From assembly GCA_027366585.1 (NCBI GenBank), contig DAHXNF010000010.1:62001-126000 (forward strand): DNA of 64,000 nucleotides. The letters run 5' to 3'. Within the stretch, counting starts at the first letter, position 1; each line of letters opens with the position of its first letter. The stretch is from Thermoplasmatales archaeon. GTDB lineage: Archaea > Thermoplasmatota > Thermoplasmata > Thermoplasmatales > Thermoplasmataceae. A program made the position numbers and the translations under genes. Below are positions 20,130 to 29,535 of this stretch, one piece after another. Below the pieces are notes generated by a model, which ran no database searches, was not told the origin of the DNA, and saw only the letters and a program-made list of their open reading frames with translations.

Positions 20130-21117
20130 ATGGAATCGGAATCGATAACAACCACGCATATAGCCAAGAGTGATTTAAGTGACAACAGAAATATGATTGA
20201 TGGGAAAACAAAGACTGAAGAACGGATACGTGAGTATATCCAGAGACATAATGGCAAAGTAGAGGGTATAGATCTTTCATTAAAGCCCCACAGGTTTCCT
20301 TCTCTCAGATAAAGCCACTAATGATGAGATTTATCAATATTTCAAGCAGAATCCTAAATTTGCAAGATTTCTATACGATGAATGTAACGAGAATAGACCG
20401 CTCCTTGAAAAGCTGTGCGATCCTAACAATCCTCTCTTCGTTTCTGAGATATCTGAGATATTGAAAGATTCGGTTAGGACAAAGGATCTGGAAGCGGAAA
20501 TCCAATCACTTAACAAAGACATATCAACAAAGCAACAGGAAAGGAACAATCCGGTTGAATCCATCGATCCGATGGAAAAGGAATACAGCGTTCTGGAAGG
20601 AAAGGTTAAGACTGCAAAGACAGGACTGGAGACATTTGAAACACAGATAACCAATTTGCATTCTAAGGAAGGCTTCCAAAAAGTCCTGGGCTATCTGGTT
20701 GAGGTTCAGGAATTTGTCAATGATACCTATCAGAACATAGAGAACCAGGTTCCAAGTGAGATCGTTGGAACGACTGCACGTTTTGTCATAGATAAGGAAA
20801 ACTTCAGGCTTCGCAGGGACAATTCAAAGAAATTGGAACTGTACTTGAAAGCAGATGAGTTCACGCAGGAAAGCGTAGAAAATAGCAAAACTGAATTGGT
20901 TAAGATAAAAGATCAGATAAAAGTGGATATGGAACAGGCCGAACGGGAATCACAAATAACACAATTTATGAGGCCGGGAAAGAGACTACTAAAACTTACA
21001 ATGGGAATCGGGGATAGTCTGCAATTCCTGGTGAATAAGACATATAAGACTGCGGATGGAATCATTGTGCCTACGATCGGGTTCAATCAACTGAAGGAAA
21101 ACCTATTCGTTGCATAG
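20130..21117 (+). pseudogene. Coiled-coil protein of unknown function, frameshifted
   Basis: Frame of MESESITT...LSLK continues in another frame as PTGFLLSDKATNDEIYQYF...EILKDSVRTKDLEAEIQSL...; break near 20285; terminal TAG followed by further open frame to 21169. Confidence 0.6.
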
Positions 21118-21212
21118 GGATCGATAGGCGATCTTCTAAGGCAACTTGAAAAGAAGGGGGAATCAGGTGGTGTTTAAGAAATAAGAACCGGCTTATCAGG
21201 GCGGTTTGTGTC

Positions 21213-22239
21213 CAATGGGCATTTTCTATATCGAGGCGCATAGAGTAGGTGATACGTGGATTGATGGTTTTTGCAGACGTCTGCCAAAGCATCGTTTCTT
21301 AGATCCTGATGAGAGGCAGAAGATCTCGAACGACGGATCAAGAACCTTGAGAAGGATACAAGGGTACTGAAGCGGCTGTATTTCATAAAATACAGATACG
21401 AAGGCGATTCCATTGAAGCTGCAGCGGAGAAGGTCGGTGTGTATAAGATGGTGGCATACCAGTGGCAGGATCGGTGGAACGAGAATGGTTATGTAGGTCT
21501 TGTCCCAAGGTTTGCAGGAGGAAAACCTGCAAAGCTCTCCAAGGAGAAGATCGAAAAGCTCAGATCGATCCTTGAGGAGCGAGATGACTGGACAACGGAA
21601 GAGGTACAGGCCCTGATAGAAAAGCGATTTTCCATCAGATTTACGCAGAAGCATGTCCGCACTATCCTAAGAAGACTCGGCATGAAGTATGCAAAGCCAT
21701 ACCAGCATGATTCCAGAAGGCCGAAGAATGCAGAAAATGATCTAAAAAAAACTTAGGTACTGTAAGCATAGGAGAACAGATCATAGGGTTCCTGGATGAA
21801 TCATCACCGCAAACAACATCGAACACTGTAAGGATGTGGTCTTTCCACAAGGTGGAAAAAATCAAGAATACCACAAAATACAGGGCAAACACATTCGGTT
21901 TTTACACAATCAACGGAAACAGTGTCATAAGGTTCTACGAGAATTCAAGGAAGGAGGATGTGTGCTCCTTTCTTGAAGCAATCAGGGCATACAATACCGG
22001 CAAATCAATTGTCCTGATCCTGGACAACTTTGCATCCCATAGATCGAAGATGGTAAATGAAAAGGCATTGGATCTCCATACTCCCCGATCTCAATCCCAT
22101 AGAATTCCTGTGGAAGTGTGTGAAACGCATTGTTTCCAGAACAGTGATAGAATCAGAAATGCATCTGAAGGCTGTATTTGAAAGCACTTTCGATGAGATT
22201 TCAATGTTCAACTCTTACTCAATGGGATGGATCAGGTAA
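21213..22239 (+). mobile_element. IS630-family transposase remnant
   Basis: HTH part AAEKVGVYKMVAYQWQDRWNENGYVGL...; DDE pieces GFLDESSPQTTS, LILDNFASHRS, LNPIEFLWKCVKRIV spread over several frames. Confidence 0.82.
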
Positions 22240-22306
22240 TTCATCCCGAAAGAATACAATAAGTATCATATGTTAGGTATTTAACTATAATTACCATTAA
22301 TGAAAT

Positions 22307-22378
22307 GGGTCTGCCCGGATTTGGACCGGGGTCGCCAACTCCCGAAGCTGGTAGGATACCAAACTACCCCACAGACCC
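22307..22378 (-). tRNA. tRNA-Pro (anticodon CGG)
   Basis: Reverse complement gggtctgtggggtagtttggtatcctaccagcttcgggagttggcgaccccggtccaaatccgggcagaccc folds as cloverleaf: acceptor GGGTCTG/CAGACCC, anticodon stem CCAGC/GTTGG with loop TTCGGGA, T-stem CCCGG/CCGGG. Confidence 0.93.
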
Positions 22379-22534
22379 AACTCTTAGGCTATTTTTAGAT
22401 TGAATATAATGCTTTCAATGATTCATCCACACAGAAATTGCATTTCGGATCAAAATGATAGATGCTATGATAAGAAGCCTTATCAAACCGTTCACTTCAA
22501 AAAAACATGAATTTAAGAACAGCACAAAATAAGG

Positions 22535-23455
22535 ATGATAATGATTAGCTTAGTGAAGGCCACTGACTTTAAGAAAACCTCAGGCAATGTGATTCGCGTA
22601 GATACTGCATGGGATTTGTTTCTTCCTGGATCTAAGGGGGACTTGAATGCAGATTCTATAGCAGACGTTGAGATGCTAAAGAATTGGCTGTGGCGACAGC
22701 TTGGCAGGAAGCTTGGGTATCTCAAGCGAAGAGACGGCACTAAGGTTACAGTTGTGCTGCCGGAAATCTCGAAAGCCGGCCTTGAATTCATTGTTCGCAC
22801 ATGCTCCTTCTGGTCGGATGAGATATATATGGAAGAAAAAGGAAATCGAAAGAAAAACCTATGGATCGCACCGGTTTTGAATGTATTCGACATCCCAGGA
22901 AAAAGTGACTCCCTCTCTAAACTTGCTTCATGGCATCACAATGCGTTCCATTCTCTACTTTCGCCAATACTGGGATCTGCTAAATCGAATATACGGACTT
23001 ATCTCATACCCTCTGGAATGACATTCGCAAGATTCCACAGCCATACTTCAAGGGAGGAATTCTACCTAGTATTGGAAGGGAAAGGAAGTGCTAGAATAAG
23101 TGATCACAAAGTCTCGATACAAAAGGGAGATCTGATTTCAAAACCAACCGGGCCGGATCTCTCAACACAACTACTTGCAGATCTTGGGGATGATCTGAGA
23201 ATTCTTGATGTTGAAATTTGGCCGGACATTGACAAGAGATCGAAGGATCTTGTGCATTATCCGGATCATGGTGAGCTCGATCTGTTTGGAGAGGGATGGA
23301 ACATGATGGTACCGGATGAGGCGATCATGAGTTTCGAGGACAGCATGGGGAACTACGAAACCGGCTATGTCCGGCATCTTGATGGATCATGGGATCCGAA
23401 GGAAATCCCGGGCTTTCCAATAAGGAAGAAGGAAAGAAAGACAAAAACGAAGTAG
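22535..23455 (+). CDS. Cupin-domain protein
   Basis: ARFHSHTSREEFYLVLEGKGSARISDHKVSIQKGDLISKPTG cupin motif. Confidence 0.75.
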   Translation: MIMISLVKATDFKKTSGNVIRVDTAWDLFLPGSKGDLNADSIADVEMLKNWLWRQLGRKLGYLKRRDGTKVTVVLPEISKAGLEFIVRTCSFWSDEIYMEEKGNRKKNLWIAPVLNVFDIPGKSDSLSKLASWHHNAFHSLLSPILGSAKSNIRTYLIPSGMTFARFHSHTSREEFYLVLEGKGSARISDHKVSIQKGDLISKPTGPDLSTQLLADLGDDLRILDVEIWPDIDKRSKDLVHYPDHGELDLFGEGWNMMVPDEAIMSFEDSMGNYETGYVRHLDGSWDPKEIPGFPIRKKERKTKTK

Positions 23456-23744
23456 ACATCAAAATCTGCAGTAAATAGCAGGAGATTGCTGGCTCTGATC
23501 CACCCCTTCTTTCAAGACATAATGTACAATCATTCACTCTTCCAGGATGTTGAATTGGAGATAGATGTAGGAATGAGTCCCATAGCTGCGGAATCAGCCG
23601 ACATATCGTCTGATACAGGATACGGGAGAGAAATTTGTGAAATTGTAATCCTGTTTAAGAAGCAAATGAAATGAAAGTTAAATCCTTAAAAATAGGCAAA
23701 AGGCTATAGATGTAGTCGAAAAAGAATAAGAACCCAGTTTTTCT

Positions 23745-24389
23745 ATGGTAAACAGTATGACTCTCAATCTTGAAGATTATCTCCTTGTAATGTGGGAATA
23801 CAGGGAATCCTTTTCGAAGGTAAGCGAAGCAGACATTTCTAAAAGGCTTAAAATTAGGGCTCCCACGGTTACTGAATACATAATGAAGATAGAACAGATG
23901 GGACTTGTGAAAAGAGGTGACAGGGAGGTCAACTTCACCCCGGCCGGATTGAAGTTTACTGTTCCGATCGTGAGGACACACCGGATAGCCGAAGTATTTG
24001 CACAGCAAATTCTTGAGGTCCCATGGGAGGATGTACACAAGGCTGTTATGGATCTTGAGCACCTCTTTTCGGGAGCATACGGAGACAACCTGTTCAAGCA
24101 CCTTGGATACCCTGTAACCTGCCCTCATGGAAACCCTACTTCAGTCACCTCCAAAGACAATACTTCAAACCTTCTGCTGCTTAGTGATGGTGAATACACA
24201 TTCGGAAGGGTAGTTTTTGAAGACTATGACCTGCTGAGGAAGCTGGCATCTGTTTCTATACTGCCAGGATCGAAGGTCAGGCTGACCAAGGACCAGGATT
24301 ACAGGATAGAGGCATCAAACGGGGAGATCAAATTGAGCGATAAGGAAGCGATCATGGTTCACCTCAGCAAAAAGAAGAGAGGAAAATAG
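23745..24389 (+). CDS. DtxR-family metal-dependent transcriptional regulator
   Basis: EDYLLVMWEY, VSEADISKRLKIRAPTVTEYIMKIEQMGLV, HRIAEVFAQQIL, CPHGNP. Confidence 0.9.
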   Translation: MVNSMTLNLEDYLLVMWEYRESFSKVSEADISKRLKIRAPTVTEYIMKIEQMGLVKRGDREVNFTPAGLKFTVPIVRTHRIAEVFAQQILEVPWEDVHKAVMDLEHLFSGAYGDNLFKHLGYPVTCPHGNPTSVTSKDNTSNLLLLSDGEYTFGRVVFEDYDLLRKLASVSILPGSKVRLTKDQDYRIEASNGEIKLSDKEAIMVHLSKKKRGK

Positions 24390-24442
24390 ATACTGACATT
24401 AAAAGGAGATTATCAGTAAAAGCACTTTCAATATATCTGTGA

Positions 24443-25477
24443 TCAGGAAAGGTCCCTGCCCGCTCTCTGCTGCTCCTCAGATCTCCTGTCGTATGGATAA
24501 GTCACTTCAAGATTACTTGCTTCGTTGATGGCCTCGATATGCTTCTTTTCCAGGCTCCATCCAGTGGCTCCGAGGTTATCTGTTAGCTGTTCAACGCTCC
24601 TTGCACCGACGATTGGTGCGGTAACCGCAGGGTTCGACATAACCCAGTTAAGCGCTACCTGTGCCATCGTCTTTCCCGTCTCTGCGGATATCTTTTCAAC
24701 TTGATCCAGTATCTTCCTAGTCCTTTCGTTTTCATATCTTTTGTAATATTCCGGGGAAGAGGAGTCTCCCACCCTGGTTCCTTTTGGCGCTTTCGAGAAC
24801 GAGTTTTTGTACTTTCCAGTGAGGATTCCACCAGCAAGCGGGCTCCAAGGCATGACTGCGATGTTCTCAGCCTGGGCCATCGGCAGCAGCTCAAACTCTG
24901 TAGCCCGTACGATAATGTTGTAGTGTGGCTGAAGGCTGACTGGCTCATGCCAGCCCCGTTGCCTGCAGAGCTGTAGTGCCTTCTCAAACTGCCATCCCCT
25001 GAAGTTGCTTATACCAACATACCTGATCAGGCCATCTTCAACCATTGTATTCAGAGTGGAGAATGTTTCTTCCAGCGGCGTCAAGGGGTCCCATGCATGG
25101 AGCTGAAGCAGGTCGACATAATTCGTTCTGAGTCTTGCAAGGCTTTCCCTGACGGCGCTGTGCAGGTGCTTCCTGGAAAGCCCTACACCATTGGCATGTT
25201 CAGCTGTCTTGAACCTCGCCTTGGTTGCAACAAAAAAGCTCTCTCTGTCTCTCTCAGCGAGCCATTTGCCAATTATCTCCTCAGACTTTCCCGATGAATA
25301 CACATTAGCTGTGTCGATGAAATTTCCGCCATTTTCGGAGAAATGGGACAATATTTTGTGACTAGTATCCTCATCGGCCTGCCATCCAAAGGTCATTGTC
25401 CCTAGGCAAAGCTCACTCACAATTGAACCTGTTTTCCCGAACTTCTTCAATTTCATAATATCAAATTGCTTTACCAA
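24443..25477 (-). CDS. Aldo/keto reductase
   Basis: LGTMTFGWQ, FIDTANVYSSGKSEEIIG, YVDLLQLHAWD, PWSPLAGGILTGKY. Confidence 0.93.
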   Translation of the reverse strand: MVKQFDIMKLKKFGKTGSIVSELCLGTMTFGWQADEDTSHKILSHFSENGGNFIDTANVYSSGKSEEIIGKWLAERDRESFFVATKARFKTAEHANGVGLSRKHLHSAVRESLARLRTNYVDLLQLHAWDPLTPLEETFSTLNTMVEDGLIRYVGISNFRGWQFEKALQLCRQRGWHEPVSLQPHYNIIVRATEFELLPMAQAENIAVMPWSPLAGGILTGKYKNSFSKAPKGTRVGDSSSPEYYKRYENERTRKILDQVEKISAETGKTMAQVALNWVMSNPAVTAPIVGARSVEQLTDNLGATGWSLEKKHIEAINEASNLEVTYPYDRRSEEQQRAGRDLS

Positions 25478-25606
25478 TTATACCTTTATCGCTGATCCTT
25501 TGCTTCTAATCCGGTGAAAAAATCATGTAAATTACACATTTAGCAAAAATATCAAGCCAAATCGAGGACTCAATACCTTAATTTGCGTTCCGACAATATA
25601 GAAAGG

Positions 25607-27118
25607 ATGTTAACACTCGACGGTGTTTCGCTGTCTGTAAAGGACGTAGCCGGTGTGGCCTTTGCAGGTGAAAAGGTGGATCTTTCTCCTACGGCCAGAG
25701 CTAACATAAAGAGATCAAGGGTAAATCTGGAAAAACTGATTGCCTCGGGAAAGACGATATACGGGATAAACACTGGCTTTGGCAACCTCATGAATGTAAG
25801 AATTCATGATGAAGACCTGATGAAGCTTCAGGAGAATCTCATCAGGAGCCATTCCTCCGGTGTCGGTGATCCACTGCCTGTTCCAGAGGTACGTTCGATG
25901 ATGGTTATTCGCGCAAACAGCCTGGTCAAAGGATACTCCGGGATTACTATTGATCTTGCGGAAACGATACTCGCATTCCTGAACAACGCGATAACACCAG
26001 TGGTTCCGCGATATGGATCGGTCGGGGCCTCTGGAGATCTAGCACCTCTTGCGCATATCGCCCTTTGCATCATGGGAGAATCTGAGGTGTTCTATCATGG
26101 CAGGAGGATGAGAACGGAGGATGCTCTGGGTGAAAGCGGTGTCCAGCCTCATGCTTTCCGGGAGAAGGAGGGAGTTGCTTTCATAAACGGAACTTCCTCG
26201 ATCTCAGCGCTCCTTGCTCTTTCAGTACATGAGGCGAGAAAATTGATCAATTCTTCCTTGGCTGCATCCTCAATATCACTTCAGGCACTTAAAGGCACGG
26301 AAAAAGCATTCACAGACTGGGTAGTAAGAACAAGAGGACAGCCTGGACAGGCTAAGATTGCGGCAGCAATGAGGAAGCTGCTTTCGGGTTATGCTGGAGA
26401 CGTATCGAGGGTCCAGGATGCATATTCCCTTCGATGTATTCCTCAGGTGTACGGTGCAGTGCTGGACACGATCGATTACGCAGATAAGGTTCTAACCACA
26501 GAAATCAACTCAGTTACAGATAATCCTATCCTAAATGAGGAAGAAGCCATATCCGCGGGGAACTTCCATGGAGAGCCTGTAGCACTCGTATCTGATTTCC
26601 TTTCAATCGCTCTTACGGATCTGGGAAACATGATGGAAAGAAGGATCTTCAGGCTCACTTCTCATGATCTGAGCGGCCTCCCTCCTTTCCTTGCTGAGAA
26701 CAGCGGTCTCAATTCAGGCTTTATGATACCGCAATATACAGCTGCTGCGCTCTGCAACATGAACAAGGTTCTCTCACATCCTGCATCTTCCGATTCAATA
26801 CCGACATCGGCAGACCAGGAAGACCATGTAAGCATGGGGATGAATGCCGCCCTAAAGCTACGTGATGTAATAAGGAACGTGAGATATATCACCGCTATTG
26901 AGATCCTGACGGCGTGCCAGGCGGCAGAACTTTCGGACGCAGTCATTTCAAAACCTGGAAAAACCCTGATTTCCATGGTCAGAGAGCAGGTTTCGCATAC
27001 AGATGTTGACAGGGCACACAGCCCTGACTTGGAAAAAATCAACCTGCTAATACAGGACACGGAATTTAATGCGTATCTGGAAAACCTTTTTGCTGAACCC
27101 CGGAAACCGGCACATTAA
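25607..27118 (+). CDS. hutH: Histidine (aromatic amino acid) ammonia-lyase
   Basis: GSVGASGDLAPLAHIAL MIO motif (ASG), YGINTGFGNL, QEDHVSMG. Confidence 0.93.
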   Translation: MLTLDGVSLSVKDVAGVAFAGEKVDLSPTARANIKRSRVNLEKLIASGKTIYGINTGFGNLMNVRIHDEDLMKLQENLIRSHSSGVGDPLPVPEVRSMMVIRANSLVKGYSGITIDLAETILAFLNNAITPVVPRYGSVGASGDLAPLAHIALCIMGESEVFYHGRRMRTEDALGESGVQPHAFREKEGVAFINGTSSISALLALSVHEARKLINSSLAASSISLQALKGTEKAFTDWVVRTRGQPGQAKIAAAMRKLLSGYAGDVSRVQDAYSLRCIPQVYGAVLDTIDYADKVLTTEINSVTDNPILNEEEAISAGNFHGEPVALVSDFLSIALTDLGNMMERRIFRLTSHDLSGLPPFLAENSGLNSGFMIPQYTAAALCNMNKVLSHPASSDSIPTSADQEDHVSMGMNAALKLRDVIRNVRYITAIEILTACQAAELSDAVISKPGKTLISMVREQVSHTDVDRAHSPDLEKINLLIQDTEFNAYLENLFAEPRKPAH

Positions 27119-27886
27119 TTGCATGAAGTCATAAATTGATACGCTGGATCAGCTGTTTGCAGGAACAAAAAGGGCGTAAGTAAGCATTTTACATTCTTGC
27201 TCGGATTATCACTTGACAATTTTAAATGCAACATAACCTTACGACCGATATAAAAATCCTAGCGCAGCCCCGATCCTGAATTACCGTCTTTAAGTAGTGG
27301 CTTTAGTGCTTGTTATGGGAGACATTGGAAACTTTTTTAAGTTCTATAGCTAAAATCTTTGCTACAAGGTGTTAAGTCGGCAAGTTTATGGTACATATCT
27401 CGCATTTCATAATGCAAAGATCCGGCGCTTACATTGACCTCCTCTGGAGGCAGGCAGAATAAATGATTGGAAAACATAGAGGTATAGTATGAAGATTGGT
27501 TGAACGGGTAAAATTTAATCTATCCCCCGGAACAAGTTCTCCGCATGTGTATATCTTTCCAAAAAAGGTCTATCCTGTTCGTTTAGGATCAACACAAAAA
27601 ATCTTCTAATTGCCAGCATAGTTCGTGTGATTAGCTGCAATCACCCGCCTGTTACGCGGACAGATGACACTTTTCACGAGTTAGCAAGATAACGGGAAAA
27701 CAGTTCACGAAATATACGTGAAGCAAAGTAGAGTGGACAGATTGAACCTCCCGCTTACTGAGTTGTCAAAATTCTGCAATGACTCTTAAAGAATGCTCAG
27801 ATCTTAAGATGCAATAAATCTACGTTGGCATCCTCTCTTCCATTGGTATCCGCAATAAGTCTATAAATAGCTTACATTTCTTCCTG

Positions 27887-29230
27887 ATGTGTTTAAAAAT
27901 GCCTGTAAAAGTTAATTTTCCGGCTAATGAAAAAATAGTTGCTGCCCTTGCTTCTGGAAAGATAAAGGCCGAAGAAGTTTTTTACAGATTGAAAGAAATG
28001 ATCGAAAGGTGTGACGGAAACATAAACAGCTTTGCACATTTGGTTGATACTTATTCACAACCTGTAAGTGCACCACTGCATGGGCTTCCGTTTGCTGTCA
28101 AGGACATAATTGACACGAAAGGAGTGCCAACAGAATACGGTTCTGCAATTTTCTCAGGTCATATGCCTGGAACTGACGCAACCGTAGTTAAAAGCTTAAA
28201 ACGATCTGGTGGTATAATTCAGGGCAAAACTTCAACGCATGAATTCGCAATGGGTGTTGTAACACAGCAGAGCAGGAATCCATGGCATACCAAAAGGATT
28301 ACAGGAGGTTCAAGCGGAGGTTCGGCTGCTGCACTTGCAGCAGGGTTTTCTGTATTTGCATTAGGCACTGATACGGCAGGGTCGATCAGAATACCGGCAG
28401 CATTCTGCGGAGTGACTGGATTGAAACCTTCCACTGGAAAATTGTCAGTGAAGGGAATCTATCCGGAAGCATGGAGCTTGGATACAGTTGGACCAATGTG
28501 CAGGCATGCTTCTGATATTCCATTTCTTCTTGGAGCAATGGGTTATAGTCCAGGTCCTTGCAAACCATGGAAAAATAGCCGTGCTGCAATAATTACCAAC
28601 TTTGTTGACAGTGCAAATCCTGAAGTTATCAGACTGTTCAATAGCTTTTTGAGCACACTTTCCTCGGAGGATCTGGTTCAGGAAGAGGAAATCTCAATAC
28701 CGGAGCTTGATGAGGTCGCATTGATGGATGACCTGATGGACAGCGCAGAGAATTCTGCAGTCCAGAAAGAACTGTTCCGGAAGTCTCCAGACAAGTTCAC
28801 TTATCTTTCAAGAAAACAGCTGGAGTATTCATCCAATATCAAGGCATCAGACTACATTGCATCGCAGAGGGCAAGGAAGAAATACATTTCACTATTCAGG
28901 AGATTGCATAAGAAGTTTAGATTCCTGCTTTCACCCACAATGCCAGAAATTGCCCCAAATTGGCAGGAAATAATTGATAAGCCGCCTGAATTCTATTTAA
29001 AATATGTGTCATATACCAACCTTTACAATTTTACAAGAGATCCGGCAATAACAATTCCTATTGGATTTGCTTCAGGCATGCCTGTTGGAGCACAGATATC
29101 GTCCGCATGGGGCGATGATTTGTCTATATGCGGTATAGCTGCAGAGTACCAGAAGATAAGCGATCATCACTTAATGTATCCTGACTCAATGGCAAAAAAT
29201 GCAAGAATGTTGACAGAAAGCATTGCATAA
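27887..29230 (+). CDS. Amidase signature family protein
   Basis: FAVKDIIDTKG, TGGSSGGSAAALAAG, GTDTAGSIRIPAAFCGVTGLKPS. Confidence 0.92.
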   Translation: MCLKMPVKVNFPANEKIVAALASGKIKAEEVFYRLKEMIERCDGNINSFAHLVDTYSQPVSAPLHGLPFAVKDIIDTKGVPTEYGSAIFSGHMPGTDATVVKSLKRSGGIIQGKTSTHEFAMGVVTQQSRNPWHTKRITGGSSGGSAAALAAGFSVFALGTDTAGSIRIPAAFCGVTGLKPSTGKLSVKGIYPEAWSLDTVGPMCRHASDIPFLLGAMGYSPGPCKPWKNSRAAIITNFVDSANPEVIRLFNSFLSTLSSEDLVQEEEISIPELDEVALMDDLMDSAENSAVQKELFRKSPDKFTYLSRKQLEYSSNIKASDYIASQRARKKYISLFRRLHKKFRFLLSPTMPEIAPNWQEIIDKPPEFYLKYVSYTNLYNFTRDPAITIPIGFASGMPVGAQISSAWGDDLSICGIAAEYQKISDHHLMYPDSMAKNARMLTESIA

Positions 29231-29310
29231 TGATTCTGTGTTTAAAGATATAAAAAGTGGATGAGCCATGAGTAATTTTCCAGCCTTCCCGCAGAAGGGT
29301 AAGATAGTTG

Positions 29311-29535
29311 CTATTTCTTAATATCAGATGCTGCAGGCAAGTTGTAAGGACCTGGTATACCGTTTCCCATTACAAATGCCGGCGTGAAGTTGCCTATGCA
29401 GGTTCGGGTTCAGACCTCAAGTGAGTCTTGCTTCTCCATCCTAGTTTCGGTTTTGGGCCAGGGACTTATGTATTGATCGCCGGGCCCGCCAAAACTCGTC
29501 CCGCATTTACTGTTCGATGTGTCATCTCCTATCAT
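29311..29535 (-). other. Small ORF with in-frame TGA (41 codons, TGA, 32 codons)
   Basis: MIGDDTSNSKCGTSFGGPGDQYISPWPKTETRMEKQDSLEV-(TGA 29410-29412)-TRTCIGNFTPAFVMGNGIPGPYNLPAASDIKK*; ATG overlaps permease TGA (ATGA). Confidence 0.45.

Noticed and set aside
21115-21117. Pyrrolysine or amber recoding for the two GCATAG in-frame stops
   Set aside because: Both lie in visibly decayed genes; no pyl genes in the window; nonsense mutation is simpler.
23486-23674. 62-aa ORF between cupin and DtxR genes
   Set aside because: No motif and no convincing start context; left unannotated.
29410-29412. Selenocysteine at the in-frame TGA
   Set aside because: No SECIS-like structure evident and no Sec machinery seen; CGA-to-TGA mutation more likely.
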